From RBG-16-64-13 sp963718375 (GTDB taxonomy: Bacteria > Actinomycetota > Thermoleophilia > RBG-16-64-13): a DNA stretch of 64,000 nt. Made by a program: the position numbers and the translations under genes. The DNA is taken from NCBI GenBank assembly GCA_963718375.1, contig CAVQZD010000005.1, positions 620,001-684,000 on the forward strand. The letters run 5' to 3'. Each line of letters opens with the position of its first letter. Positions within the stretch are counted from its first letter, which is position 1. Below the pieces are notes generated by a model. The model saw only the letters and a list, made by a program, of their open reading frames with translations, had not been told where the DNA came from and did not search any database. Below are positions 46,240-55,985 of the stretch, piece by piece.

Positions 46240-47595
46240 CTACAAACCAAGTTCTCCCGGCTCCAGCGGCACTATCTCTTCGTCGGGCCGATATAGCAGC
46301 TTCTCGAGTTCATCCCACACCTGGTTCATGCGGGCTTTGTCTTCGAGGGTCAACTCCGTGTCGGTCTGGGGAGTCACCCCAGGGAGCACCGGCAGGACGC
46401 GGTAGGTAGCCACCTCTTGGCCGGCTTTCTGAACGTAGACCGGCAGATAGCTGATCCCGGTGACTCTCGTCTTGGAGTCCCGCTTCTCTATGTGCACGTA
46501 CGCGACGATGCCACTGTCGGAATAGCGCCACCGCTGCCCGCTCAAGAAGTTGCCCAGCGAGTAGGCCGCGTACGCCTCGCGCGCGTCGTCGGCGTATTGC
46601 ACCACTTTCACGATGGGCTGCACCACATGCGGATGCGATCCAAGGATCACATCCACTCCGCGCGAGAGCAGCCCCTCGACCCCTGCGGTGCCCTCCACGG
46701 ACTGGGTCTGCTGAGCCGTGGGAGTCCGCAAGTACTCCGTCCCGAAATGCAGTAGGGCCACCACCACTTCTGCGCCGCGTTCACGGGCGACCGCGGCCTC
46801 CTCCGCGGCCTTGTCCATCTGCAGGACATTCACCGCATACTCCTCACGCCCCTTGATGGTGGCATCGCCGTTAACGAACGCCGTGTAGTTGATGAAGGCC
46901 ACCTTGATGCCTTGGATATCCACGATCAGCGGCGTCTGACTCTCTTCGAGCGAACGCGCGGTACCCACGTGGGCTATGCCGACCCTGTCCAACCGTTCCA
47001 ACGTGCGCACCACGCCCGTCCACCCGAAGTCGGCGGAGTGGTTGCTCGCGGTGGCGACCAGATCTATCCCAAGCTCCGCGAGCGAATCTGCGAGCGAATA
47101 CGGCGCGTTGAAGCGCAGAGAGTCATCGCTCCCGCCCATGACGCCGCCGGCCATCCGCGACTCCAGGTTGCACACGGTGAAGTCCGCAGCTGCCAGATAG
47201 GGGGCCACCGGGGCGAAGATGCCCGTGAAGTCGTACGTGCGCTTCGTCCGATCGTAGGCCGACTCCAGGACGCTGTCGTGGATGATCACGTCGCCCACGG
47301 CTGCGATGGTGATGGCCGCCGTGGGTTCGGTGGTCGTCTCGGTAGCCTGCGCCAAAGGCGCGGTGGTAGTGGTCGACTGGTCTGGGAGGATACTCGTGAC
47401 CACAGCCAGCGGCGGCACGGTGATATAGGTCTGCGCCTGTCCTTCCATACCGGCTCCCCGGTCGTTGGAGGGCCAGAAGAACAACGGCAGCAACGTGACC
47501 AGCACGGCGACCGCCACTCCGCCCAGCTTGACGATGGTGCGCGCGGGCATCCTGCTCAAGAAGCGCGGCTCGCGCTTGGGTGCTTTCGCGGCCAC
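46240..47595 (-). CDS. CapA-family protein, paralogue 1 of 3
   Basis: About 451 residues: one N-terminal helix (VAVAVLVTLLPLFFWP), a Thr-rich linker (STTTTAP), then a PGA_cap/CapA metallophosphatase-like domain with ITIAAVGDVIIHD, VCNLESR, TASNHSADFG, INYTAF and GSHPHVVQP. Such proteins link to capsule or polyglutamate metabolism and sit outside the membrane. GTG at 47595 has AAGG upstream; GTG at 47616 is alternative. The Asn-His metal ligands are conserved. It is last of three tandem copies. Confidence 0.82.
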   Translation of the reverse strand: MAAKAPKREPRFLSRMPARTIVKLGGVAVAVLVTLLPLFFWPSNDRGAGMEGQAQTYITVPPLAVVTSILPDQSTTTTAPLAQATETTTEPTAAITIAAVGDVIIHDSVLESAYDRTKRTYDFTGIFAPVAPYLAAADFTVCNLESRMAGGVMGGSDDSLRFNAPYSLADSLAELGIDLVATASNHSADFGWTGVVRTLERLDRVGIAHVGTARSLEESQTPLIVDIQGIKVAFINYTAFVNGDATIKGREEYAVNVLQMDKAAEEAAVARERGAEVVVALLHFGTEYLRTPTAQQTQSVEGTAGVEGLLSRGVDVILGSHPHVVQPIVKVVQYADDAREAYAAYSLGNFLSGQRWRYSDSGIVAYVHIEKRDSKTRVTGISYLPVYVQKAGQEVATYRVLPVLPGVTPQTDTELTLEDKARMNQVWDELEKLLYRPDEEIVPLEPGELGL

Positions 47596-47599
47596 CGGC

Positions 47600-48934
47600 C
47601 TATTCCTTGGTAGCACTCAGCTCCGCGAGGTCCAGCGGAACGATGTTGTCCTCAGGTTTGTCGTACATCGCCTTGTAGTAGTTCCAAGCCTTGTCCATGC
47701 GGGCCTGGGTGGTCTCGCTGATCACGGTGTCGGTGTGGGGTTGCAGCCCTGGCAGTACCGGCAACAAGCGGACCTTCCCGTCCACCGCCTGCCGCACCAT
47801 CGGCAGGTAGCTGAGACCGGTGACCGTTGCGACGCCGTCCTCCTTGACGATGTGCACATACGCCACTAGGCCACTATCCTGGGGCCAGGGGACCGAGGTG
47901 GGCGGCAGGAAGTTGCCCATCGAATACACGACGTAGGCGTCTCGGGAGCCCGACTCTGTCTGGTAGGTGACTCGGGCCGCCGGCTGCACCACGTGGGGGT
48001 GGGCGCCCAAGATGACGTCCACTCCCCGCTGCAGTAGCCCCTGGTAGTCGCCCGCACCCACCGCGACCTTGGTCTGGGAGCTGTTCTGTTTGGTCTTCTT
48101 CTCCTTGCCCCAGTGCACGATCATCACTACGACTTCGGCGCCCGCTTCGCGGGCGGCCGTGGCCTCCGCGGCGGCGGCATCAGCGCCGAGGAAGTTGACG
48201 GCGTAGCCCTTGTGCTTCGCGGCGAGTGGCAGGCCGTTGTCGAGGTCGGTGTAGTTGATGAAGGCCACCTTGATGCCCTTGATGTCCACGATGAAGGGGG
48301 TGCGAGCCTGCTTGTCCTCGGCCGAGCGGTAACAGCCTATGTGGGCTAGACCGATCTCGTCCAGGCGATCCAGGGTCTGGACCATCCCGTCGTAGCCCTT
48401 GTCCAGGGAATGGTTGTTGGCCATGGCACACAGGTCGAAACCAGCCTGTTTGAGGGCGTCGCCCAGAGCGACGGGCGAGTTCAAGATCATGACACCGTCA
48501 GTGCCGCTGTCCAAGTCGGCCAGCCGGCTCTCAAGATTGCACACGGCGTAGTCGGCCCCCGCCAAGTACGGGGTCACCGGCTCGAACATGGGGTAGTAGT
48601 CATACTTCTTGGCAGTGACGTCCCAGGCGGCCTTGCGTACAGACGCCACCCCCATCACGTCCCCCACTGCGGCGATGGTGATCTCCACCGGCGGGGGTTC
48701 GGTGGTGCTGGTGGTGGTGCTCGCTGAGGTGGTAGTCGAACTCGCCGCGGCTTGTGCCGGCACCACCGTGGTCGTGGTCAGGGAAGTGCCGGGCGGAGTC
48801 GCCTCACTCTCCGGCCACAAGATCAGTAGGGGCACCAGGCACACGACGATGACCGCCAGCGCCACCCCGGCCCCCTTCAGCGCGTCGGGTAGGGCCCAGC
48901 GCCTCGCATAGCGCGTCGGGTACTGCCGTCTCAT
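47600..48934 (-). CDS. CapA-family protein, paralogue 2 of 3
   Basis: About 444 residues with a membrane anchor (GAGVALAVIVVCLVPLLIL), a very Ser/Thr-rich linker and the same domain: ITIAAVGDVMGV, VCNLESRLA, AMANNHSLDKG, INYTDL and GAHPHVVQP. The ATG at 48934 has AGGG five bases upstream; the ATG at 48946 lacks one. The stop precedes paralogue 1 by four bases. Poly-Thr linkers are usual in actinobacterial surface proteins. Confidence 0.82.
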   Translation of the reverse strand: MRRQYPTRYARRWALPDALKGAGVALAVIVVCLVPLLILWPESEATPPGTSLTTTTVVPAQAAASSTTTSASTTTSTTEPPPVEITIAAVGDVMGVASVRKAAWDVTAKKYDYYPMFEPVTPYLAGADYAVCNLESRLADLDSGTDGVMILNSPVALGDALKQAGFDLCAMANNHSLDKGYDGMVQTLDRLDEIGLAHIGCYRSAEDKQARTPFIVDIKGIKVAFINYTDLDNGLPLAAKHKGYAVNFLGADAAAAEATAAREAGAEVVVMIVHWGKEKKTKQNSSQTKVAVGAGDYQGLLQRGVDVILGAHPHVVQPAARVTYQTESGSRDAYVVYSMGNFLPPTSVPWPQDSGLVAYVHIVKEDGVATVTGLSYLPMVRQAVDGKVRLLPVLPGLQPHTDTVISETTQARMDKAWNYYKAMYDKPEDNIVPLDLAELSATKE

Positions 48935-48947
48935 GGGGACCCTCATG

Positions 48948-50225
48948 CTAGTCGGCGCCCGCCGACGCGGCCACCCCAGGATTCAGGTGCGACGGGTCGA
49001 GGGGCAAGATGTTGGCCTGCGGATCGTGGTACATGTCGGTGACATACTCCCACACTGAGTCAAGGCGCCTCTGCTGGGCGGCGCTCACCGAGCCCGGCGC
49101 AGGGACCACTCCTGGCAGCAGGGGTTCGACGACCACCTTGCGCGGGTAGCTCCCATATTGCTGCATGTACACCGCCATGTACTCCAGTCCGGTGACCTCG
49201 ACCTTCTGCCCCGTCCTCCTAACATGCACGTACACTATCACTCCGCTGTCCGTGCGCCACCTGACCATGTCGGACGAGAAGTTGCCCATAGAATAGACCA
49301 CGTACGAGTTCTTTGGACCTGACGGGGTGTCCACGGGCACCCATTGGGCGGGCTGGACTACGTGAGGGTGGGCTCCCAGGATCACGTCCACCCCCGAGGA
49401 CAACAGACCGGCGCAGTCCTCCGAACCCAGCGCCAGCGACCGCTGCCCCGGGTTGGGCTTGGTCACGTACTCGAGGCCCCAGTGCATCAACGCTATGACC
49501 ACGTCGGCGCCCGCCGCACGCGCCGCCCGGACTTCCGCCACCATCTGCCCGCGATCGGTCAGGTAGTCGACGGCATACTCCCGTGGCAGATGGTGGATGT
49601 TCAGGATATCGGTGTAGTTGATGAAGGCCACCTTGATGCCTTTGATGTCGACGATGAGGGGGACTGCCTTCTCTTCCGCCGAGCGATACGTTCCCACGTG
49701 AGCGATGCCCGCTTCGTCCAACCGGTCCAGGGTGTTGACCAGACCCACCCACTCCTTGTCGAGTGCATGGTTGTTGGCTGTGGCGCAAAGGTCCACGCCC
49801 ATCAAGGTCAACGCGTCGGTGAGAGAGTCGGGGCAGTTGAAGCGGGGGAAGCTGGCGTACACGAACTCTGGACCCGCCATCCTGGTCTCAAGATTGACTA
49901 CGGTGTAATCGGCCGCACTCAGATACGGGGCGACCGAGGCAAAGGTGGGCCTGAAGTCGTACGCGTCTCCCCCACCCGCGGCCCGCGCCGCTCGCGCGGT
50001 GACTCTGTGGATCATAAGGTCCCCTGCCGCGGCGATGGTGATCTCGACCGACGGCGGGTCGGTGCTGGTGGTCGACTGCTGAACGGCACCCGCGGATGTG
50101 CCTGCCGATGCTTCTGACCCACGTGCCGCCGCAGGCGCGCAAGCCAGTTGGGCAACACCGACCGCGCACAGGAGCGTCAGCATCAAAGCCGTCGTCGCCA
50201 TGCACGGAACTCGTCGCACGCGCAC
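48948..50225 (-). CDS. CapA-family lipoprotein, paralogue 3 of 3
   Basis: About 425 residues. A signal peptide (RRVPCMATTALMLTLLCAVG) and lipobox QLAC indicate a lipoprotein, unlike the helix anchors of its two neighbours. The domain shows ITIAAAGDLMIHR, VNLETRMA, ATANNHALDKE, INYTDI and GAHPHVVQPA. The GTG at 50225 begins the signal; an ATG at 50201 is also possible. It is the first of the three in the transcript. All three share IVDIKGIKVAFINYT or a close form, showing recent duplication. Confidence 0.82.
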   Translation of the reverse strand: MRVRRVPCMATTALMLTLLCAVGVAQLACAPAAARGSEASAGTSAGAVQQSTTSTDPPSVEITIAAAGDLMIHRVTARAARAAGGGDAYDFRPTFASVAPYLSAADYTVVNLETRMAGPEFVYASFPRFNCPDSLTDALTLMGVDLCATANNHALDKEWVGLVNTLDRLDEAGIAHVGTYRSAEEKAVPLIVDIKGIKVAFINYTDILNIHHLPREYAVDYLTDRGQMVAEVRAARAAGADVVIALMHWGLEYVTKPNPGQRSLALGSEDCAGLLSSGVDVILGAHPHVVQPAQWVPVDTPSGPKNSYVVYSMGNFSSDMVRWRTDSGVIVYVHVRRTGQKVEVTGLEYMAVYMQQYGSYPRKVVVEPLLPGVVPAPGSVSAAQQRRLDSVWEYVTDMYHDPQANILPLDPSHLNPGVAASAGAD

Positions 50226-50462
50226 CCCCCCGAGGGACACTCGCACGCCCCCCTGGTCGCAAGCACCGGACCCTGTTCCCCATTCTAGAACAAGAGAAGT
50301 AGTATCATTACTGCATCGCTTGTTCCTCGCGCCCTGCACTTGCGGGCACGGTTGAGGTCAAAGCCCGCTCGGGCGGGCGTGATCGATGTCGCAGCCCTCT
50401 TGCCGACGCGCGGTTAGCTCCCATCTACTCTTTGCTACTTTCCGAGAGGACGTGAATGATCG

Positions 50463-52565
50463 ATGCTTGAGAGCCTGCTCAAACCCAAGGCCGTGGCGGT
50501 GATGGGGGCCTCGATGACCTCCGGCAAGGTTGGCAACGCCGTCGTGACCAATCTCATCGAAGGGGGATTCGAGGGCGCGATCGTACCGGTGAACCCTTCT
50601 GGCGGCGAGTACATGGGTCAGAAGTTCTACACCAGCCTTGAGGAATACGGCGGCCCAGTGGATTGCAGCGTCATCGCCGTGCCCACCAAGGCCGTCAAGG
50701 GCTCCGTCGAGAGCTCACTCAAGGCCGGCGCCAAGGCAGTGGTAGTCATCACCGCCGGCTTCAAAGAGGTGGATGAAGAGGGCGCGCATCTCGAGGCTGA
50801 GATCGCCGCCATGTGCAGAGCGGCGGGCGCCCGCCTCATGGGCCCCAACTGTCTGGGACTCATCAACACACACCACAAGTTCAACGCCTCCTTCGCCCGG
50901 CACATGCCCAATGCCGGCGGCATCTCAGTGCTCTCACAGTCGGGAGCACTTTGCACAGCCATACTGGACTGGGCGGCGGCCCGCAAGCTGGGGCTCGCCA
51001 CCCTCGTCAGCATCGGCAACAAGGCAGACCTGAACGAGATAGACTTTCTCTCCGCTTTCGCCGACGACGACGAGACAAAGGTCATCGTCGGTTACCTGGA
51101 GAGCATCGGGGACGGCGACGAGTTCATCCGAGTGGCCGAATCGGTCGCCACCCAGAAGCCCGTGGTCATCCTCAAGGCCGGCACCACCTCCGCGGGCTCC
51201 AAAGCCGCCTCGTCGCACACTGGGGCCCTGGCCGGTGCCGACATCGCCTACGGCGCCGCCTTCAAGCGCGCCGGTGTAATAAGGGCAGACACCTTCGAGA
51301 GCCTTTTCGACTTGGCCACCGCCCTGGCCATGCAGCCGCTGCCCAAGGGCGACCGCGTGGCGATCATCACCAACGCCGGCGGACCGGGCATCATGGCTGC
51401 CGACGCGGTGGAGTCCGCCGGGCTCAAAGTCACCGTCCTGGACGATTCGGTGGCGACCGCGCTACGCAGCAAGCTGCCTGCGGCGGCCAGTGTGGGCAAC
51501 CCTATCGACGTCCTCGGTGACGCCGACCCCTCCCGCTATGCCCTGGCTGTCGAAGCCGCGCAGGATGACCCCAACGTGGATGCCGTCCTCATCATCCTGA
51601 CGCCGCAGGCGATGACCCAGCCCGCCGAGACCGCAGTCGCCATAGCCGAGGCGGTGAAGGGCGAGAAGCCGGTACTGGCAGCCTTCATGGGCGGCGAGGA
51701 CATCATGCCCGGGCGCGACCTGCTTGTCGCTCACAACCTGCCCGACTATCCCTCGCCAGAGCGCGCGGTCGTCGCCATAAAGGCGATGGTCGAGTACTCG
51801 CAATGGCGAGAGCGCCCAGAGCGCATAGTGGCCCGTTTTCCAGTCAACCGGCGCCGAGTGGAGCGTGTGATCGCCCGGCAGCTCCGCACCGGCCGCACCT
51901 ATATCGGGGAGGCCAAGGCCAAGGACATCCTGCGCGCCTACGACTTCGTCGTCCCAGACGGACGCTTGGTCACCACGGTGGAAGAGGCGATAGAGATCGC
52001 TCCGCGCTTGGGCTACCCGCTGGCCATGAAGATCGTCTCCCCCGACATCATCCACAAGTCCGATGTGGGCGGAGTGAAGCTGAACCTGAACAGCCCCACC
52101 GACGTGGCCGACGCCTTCGAGCTCATGATGATGCGCATCGGGCGCGGGATGCCCGAAGCCTTCTTGGAGGGGGTGTACATGGAGCGCATGGTGCCCAAGG
52201 GCCGCGAGGTGATACTGGGCATGACGCGCGACCCGCAGTTCGGCCCCATGCTGATGTTCGGCCTGGGCGGTATCTTTGTGGAAGTGATGAAAGACGTCAC
52301 CTTCCACCTGGCACCGATCACCTCTACCGAGGCGATGGCCATGCTCATGGGCACGCGCTCGTACAAGCTCCTTGAGGGGGTCCGGGGCGAGCAGGGCGTC
52401 GACCTGCCGGCGATAGGCGAGGCGCTACAGCGTATCAGCCAGCTGGTCACCGACTTCCCCATGATCGACGAGCTCGACATCAACCCCTTCATCGTGGGCA
52501 AACCCGGAGAGGACTCAGTGGCGGCAGACGGACGAATCCAGTTGGCTGAAGGGGGTGCGCTGTGA
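50463..52565 (+). CDS. ADP-forming acyl-CoA synthetase (acetate-CoA ligase), fused alpha-beta
   Basis: A 700-residue fusion of the alpha part (CoA-binding AVMGASMTSGKVGNAVV; GPNCLGL; LSQSGALC; catalytic His in SHTGALAG) and the beta part, an ATP-grasp-like domain (AMKIVSPDIIHKSDVGGVKLNL; ELDINPFIVG). It makes ATP from acetyl-CoA (or branched acyl-CoA) and ADP, releasing the acid, a common energy step in fermenting archaea and anaerobic bacteria. It overlaps the next gene (GTGA). The order fits metabolism of acyl-CoA made by pyruvate or amino acid oxidation. Confidence 0.9.
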   Translation: MLESLLKPKAVAVMGASMTSGKVGNAVVTNLIEGGFEGAIVPVNPSGGEYMGQKFYTSLEEYGGPVDCSVIAVPTKAVKGSVESSLKAGAKAVVVITAGFKEVDEEGAHLEAEIAAMCRAAGARLMGPNCLGLINTHHKFNASFARHMPNAGGISVLSQSGALCTAILDWAAARKLGLATLVSIGNKADLNEIDFLSAFADDDETKVIVGYLESIGDGDEFIRVAESVATQKPVVILKAGTTSAGSKAASSHTGALAGADIAYGAAFKRAGVIRADTFESLFDLATALAMQPLPKGDRVAIITNAGGPGIMAADAVESAGLKVTVLDDSVATALRSKLPAAASVGNPIDVLGDADPSRYALAVEAAQDDPNVDAVLIILTPQAMTQPAETAVAIAEAVKGEKPVLAAFMGGEDIMPGRDLLVAHNLPDYPSPERAVVAIKAMVEYSQWRERPERIVARFPVNRRRVERVIARQLRTGRTYIGEAKAKDILRAYDFVVPDGRLVTTVEEAIEIAPRLGYPLAMKIVSPDIIHKSDVGGVKLNLNSPTDVADAFELMMMRIGRGMPEAFLEGVYMERMVPKGREVILGMTRDPQFGPMLMFGLGGIFVEVMKDVTFHLAPITSTEAMAMLMGTRSYKLLEGVRGEQGVDLPAIGEALQRISQLVTDFPMIDELDINPFIVGKPGEDSVAADGRIQLAEGGAL

Positions 52566-54475
52566 GCAAGGCCACCTACGACGCAGACTGGCAGAACAAA
52601 TACAGCAGCATCGTCATGAACGCGAAAGCGGCCGTCGGCAAGATCCGCCCCGGTCAGACGGTCTTCATCGCCAGTGCCAGTGCGCAACCTCTGCACCTGG
52701 TGACAGCCTTGGTGGCGCGCGAGCACGAGCTGGCCGACGTCAAGGTTCTCTCGTCGCTCACCCTGGGTGATGCGCCGTATGCCTACAAAGATCTGGCGGA
52801 CAACTTCTACGTGAACACTTTCTTCGTGTCCGCCAACGTGCGCGACATGATCCAGGAAGGCATCGGCGACTACACGCCCATCTCGTTCAGCGATATCCCT
52901 CGCCTCTTCGAGAGCGGTGAGATACCTATAGACGTGGCCCTGATCCAGGTGACGCCGCCGGACCCGCAGGGCCGGTGCAGTCTGGGCATCTCGGTGGACA
53001 TCGTCAAGGCGGCTGCGGCCAACGCCGGCCTCGTAATCGCCCAGGTCAACCCGCAGATGCCATGGACCCACGGCGACGGCTACGTAAGCGTCTACGACCT
53101 GGACATCCTGGTTCCGGTCGATGAACCCCTGATCGAGACCCCCTATGCCGGGTTCGTGGACGACGCCACCACCGGCGTCATGACCGGGGCCGACGATGCC
53201 CGCCCGGTGGCCGCGGCCATCGGTGAGAACGTGGCCTCGCTGGTGGAGAACGGAGCGACTCTAGAGATAGGCATTGGCCGCATCCCCCACGCCGCCGCCA
53301 TGTACCTCATGGACAAGAAGGATCTGGGTATCCACACCGAGGTCATCACCCCGGCGGTGATGAGGCTGGTGGAGGCGGGCGTGGTCACCGGGGCGCAGAA
53401 GTCCCGCGACCGCGGCAAGATAGTCACCAGCTTCGCCATCGGCGACAGGGAGTTCTACGACTACATCGACGACAACCCGATGTTCTCGTTCAACCCCACC
53501 GAGTACGTCAACGATCCTTTCATCATCGGGTCGCAGAACAAGATGGTGGCCATCAACACGGCCCTCGAGGTGGACCTTACCGGTCAAGTGTGTGCCGACT
53601 CACTGGGCACCAGTTTCTACTCGGGCGTCGGTGGCCAAGCTGACTTCAACCAGGGGGCCGGCCGCTCGGTCGGCGGCCGGGCCATCATCGCGCTGCCCAG
53701 CACTGCTGCCGACGGCACCGTATCGCGCATCGTGCCCACCCTGCAGCCGGGTGCCGGCGTGGTGACCACCCGCGGCGCCGTGCACTACGTGGTCACCGAG
53801 CACGGCATCGCCTACCTTCACGGCAAGAGCGTCCAGGAACGGGCCATGGCGCTGATAAGCATCGCCCACCCGGACTTCCGCGAGGAACTGCTGTCCAAGG
53901 CCGTAGAGTACAAGTGGGTACGGCCCGGGATGGCCGACGTCGAGGGCCGTTTTTTTGTAGGACCCAAGGAGCTCCGCACCAGCATGGTGCTGGACGACGG
54001 CACGCTGATCAGCTTCCGTTCCATGAATCCCACCGACGAGCCGGCCACACGCGACCTGTTCTACTCGCTGTCGCAGGAGACGGTCTTCTACCGGTACATG
54101 CAGCACCTGAACCGCATCCCGCGCAAGCAGTTGCAGAACTACGTGTATGTAGACCATCGCAATGAGGTGGCCATCGTGGGGACACTCCCCGAGGCCCACG
54201 GCGAAGACATCATCGCCATCGGTCGCTACTACCTCGATCAGAAGACGAACCGCGCCGAGGTGGCGTTCGTAGTGCGCGACGAGTGGCAGAAGCGCGGCAT
54301 AGGGAGCTTCGTGATGCGGCACTTGGCCAACATCGCCAAGCGCAACGGTATCGCCGGTTTCACAGCCGAGGTAATGCGCGACAACAGAGCGATGCAGACG
54401 GTCATCAACCACAGTGGACTCAAGGTGACCAGCGCGCTGCGCGAGGGCGTCTACCACTTCGAAGCCGACTTCTAG
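52562..54475 (+). CDS. Acetyl-CoA hydrolase/CoA-transferase fused to a GNAT acetyltransferase domain
   Basis: A 637-residue protein. Residues about 1-430 form an acetyl-CoA hydrolase/4-hydroxybutyrate CoA-transferase domain (EIGIGRIPHAAA, TSFYSGVGGQADFNQGAGRS, HGIAYLHGKS). Residues about 490-637 are a GNAT domain (AEVAFVVRDEWQKRGIGSFVMRHL; the acetyl-CoA loop is QKRGIG). The GTG at 52562 overlaps the ligase stop. Either part could swap CoA among short acids, while GNAT may modify the enzyme or a partner (inference). A strong terminator follows. Confidence 0.88.
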   Translation: MSKATYDADWQNKYSSIVMNAKAAVGKIRPGQTVFIASASAQPLHLVTALVAREHELADVKVLSSLTLGDAPYAYKDLADNFYVNTFFVSANVRDMIQEGIGDYTPISFSDIPRLFESGEIPIDVALIQVTPPDPQGRCSLGISVDIVKAAAANAGLVIAQVNPQMPWTHGDGYVSVYDLDILVPVDEPLIETPYAGFVDDATTGVMTGADDARPVAAAIGENVASLVENGATLEIGIGRIPHAAAMYLMDKKDLGIHTEVITPAVMRLVEAGVVTGAQKSRDRGKIVTSFAIGDREFYDYIDDNPMFSFNPTEYVNDPFIIGSQNKMVAINTALEVDLTGQVCADSLGTSFYSGVGGQADFNQGAGRSVGGRAIIALPSTAADGTVSRIVPTLQPGAGVVTTRGAVHYVVTEHGIAYLHGKSVQERAMALISIAHPDFREELLSKAVEYKWVRPGMADVEGRFFVGPKELRTSMVLDDGTLISFRSMNPTDEPATRDLFYSLSQETVFYRYMQHLNRIPRKQLQNYVYVDHRNEVAIVGTLPEAHGEDIIAIGRYYLDQKTNRAEVAFVVRDEWQKRGIGSFVMRHLANIAKRNGIAGFTAEVMRDNRAMQTVINHSGLKVTSALREGVYHFEADF

Positions 54476-54513
54476 GACGCGGGGCCCCATGCGGCCTCGG
54501 TGAACGAACCACA

Positions 54514-54552
54514 GAGACGAGGCGCCCCGCTACCCGCGGGGCGCCTCGTCTC
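54514..54552. terminator. Bidirectional terminator
   Basis: A perfect 17-bp stem (54514-54530 with 54536-54552) with loop TACCC, between the convergent CoA-transferase and sensor-domain genes. It lies about 40 bases after the CoA-transferase stop; a short GTTCTT run follows on the plus strand. Confidence 0.85.
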
Positions 54553-54601
54553 GTTCTTGCGCCTCAGCGGGAGTAGCCGAGTGCGGCCGCCGGCGAGAGC
54601 A

Positions 54602-55594
54602 CTACTGCGAGAGTCTCACCAGCATGTGCTTCGCGAAAGCCGCATGTCCACGCCCGATCCAGCGGATCAAGTGCAGCCACAGCACAAGCACGATCACCCC
54701 GCCGACCACAAGCATGGGTGACGCCCACAGGGGCATGTGGAACGTGTTGTCGACTCCTTGCCACGTGAACACGTGGTCGTCAAGCCAGATGCCTATGGGT
54801 GAGAACACCATCCCAAGCCCGACAGCGAGCCCGGTCACGACGATCGTGAAATATGCGATGCCCAGAGGCAGCATGAGCAGCATGTACGCCATGGAGGCCC
54901 ACGTACGCGAGTCCTTGATCCAGAAGCCAATACGCTTCAGCATGCCGGCCTCGGGCAGGTCGGCCCGCTCGCGCCGCGGCATGCGTGTGCCCAGTAGGGC
55001 CTCCACCAGCCGTCCTTCCAGCAGCGACAGGCCTCTCACCAGTCCTAGCACCAACAGCAACAGTGGGATGCCGATTATGAGCACCGAGCAGCCCAACGAC
55101 GTGGACACACCCGTGACCACTATGGTGAAGTAGGCCACGCCAGTGCCCAGCGAGAGCAGCATGTAGAGCAGGGCCTTGTACACGGCGGGGTCTATCACCA
55201 CACCGAAGATCTGCCCAAGCACGCTGGTCTGCGCCGCCGCGGGGCTCGACACGGCGGCGGCCCCGGCGACTGGGACCGCAGGGCTAGCAGTCTCGCTGTC
55301 CGTCACAGGAGATGGTGATGCGCCGTCTGCCGCGACCGACGCAGTCGCCGGTGCCGCAGGTGCGAAGTAGGCGGCCGCCACCTCTTGGGGTGTGCCGTAG
55401 TCCTGCAAGACCGCGGCGAACCGCGTCTGGTATTCCTCCACCGATGATGGCTGACTCCCATAGCGCTCCGCGATCTCTGCCCGTAGGTGTTCCTCTGCGT
55501 CGAACAGGGCATCCTGCACAAGTGCCGGATCGGCGCCCGCATCAGTCAAGACCGCTTGAAGTTCCTTCAGGTAGGTATCAAGATCATTAGCCAC
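54602..55594 (-). CDS. Membrane protein with HAAS/DUF1700-like N-terminus and duplicated sensor domain
   Basis: A 330-residue protein. The first 75 residues are a helical HAAS-type signal region (YLKELQAVLTDAGAD, DALFDAEEHLRAEI, YGTPQEVAAAYF). An Ala/Pro/Ser linker follows, then two similar membrane blocks (YMLLSLGTGVAYFTIVVTG and YMLLMLPLGIAYFTIVVTG), as in the PF13796-type sensor domain. The GTG at 55594 overlaps the PadR gene, its upstream partner. HAAS proteins often regulate a membrane stress response with PadR. Confidence 0.75.
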   Translation of the reverse strand: MANDLDTYLKELQAVLTDAGADPALVQDALFDAEEHLRAEIAERYGSQPSSVEEYQTRFAAVLQDYGTPQEVAAAYFAPAAPATASVAADGASPSPVTDSETASPAVPVAGAAAVSSPAAAQTSVLGQIFGVVIDPAVYKALLYMLLSLGTGVAYFTIVVTGVSTSLGCSVLIIGIPLLLLVLGLVRGLSLLEGRLVEALLGTRMPRRERADLPEAGMLKRIGFWIKDSRTWASMAYMLLMLPLGIAYFTIVVTGLAVGLGMVFSPIGIWLDDHVFTWQGVDNTFHMPLWASPMLVVGGVIVLVLWLHLIRWIGRGHAAFAKHMLVRLSQ

Positions 55595-55964
55595 GATCGC
55601 CCTCCAAGACTGCTTCTACGAATGTCCTCGTCCGCTCCCACGTTTGTCGCCATACCGCCAGTGCTTCCCTGCCCGCTTCGGTGGCTGAGTAGTAGCGGCG
55701 GGGGGGTCCCGCCACTGAGGGCTCTACTTCGCTGCACAGTAGTCCGCTGGACTCGAGCGACCGCAGGACAGGGTAGAGTGTCCCTTGCTTGACCGGCAGA
55801 CCGCCTTTGACACCCTCCAACTCCTTGGCTATCTGATAGCCATAAAGGGGCTTCTCCGCGCAAGCCAACAACGACAGCAGAGCCAGGGACACGATGCCCG
55901 CGTTCAACTCCTTCTGGAACTTGCGAACGCTCGCTCCCACTGCCTCCTGCATCTCCTTTCCCAT
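55587..55964 (-). CDS. PadR-family transcriptional regulator
   Basis: A 125-residue PadR protein: LALLSLLACAEKPLYGYQIAKELE, then GTLYPVLRSLESSGLL and GPPRRYYSATEAG, the winged-helix DNA reader and wing. It probably represses its own operon and that of its overlapping partner. The ATG at 55964 follows AAAGGAGA. A near-consensus promoter and an inverted repeat lie immediately upstream. It stands about 220 bases from the divergent Cys-rich lipoprotein. Confidence 0.88.
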   Translation of the reverse strand: MGKEMQEAVGASVRKFQKELNAGIVSLALLSLLACAEKPLYGYQIAKELEGVKGGLPVKQGTLYPVLRSLESSGLLCSEVEPSVAGPPRRYYSATEAGREALAVWRQTWERTRTFVEAVLEGDRG

Positions 55965-55985
55965 GGGCTATTATCTCCTTTGTTA

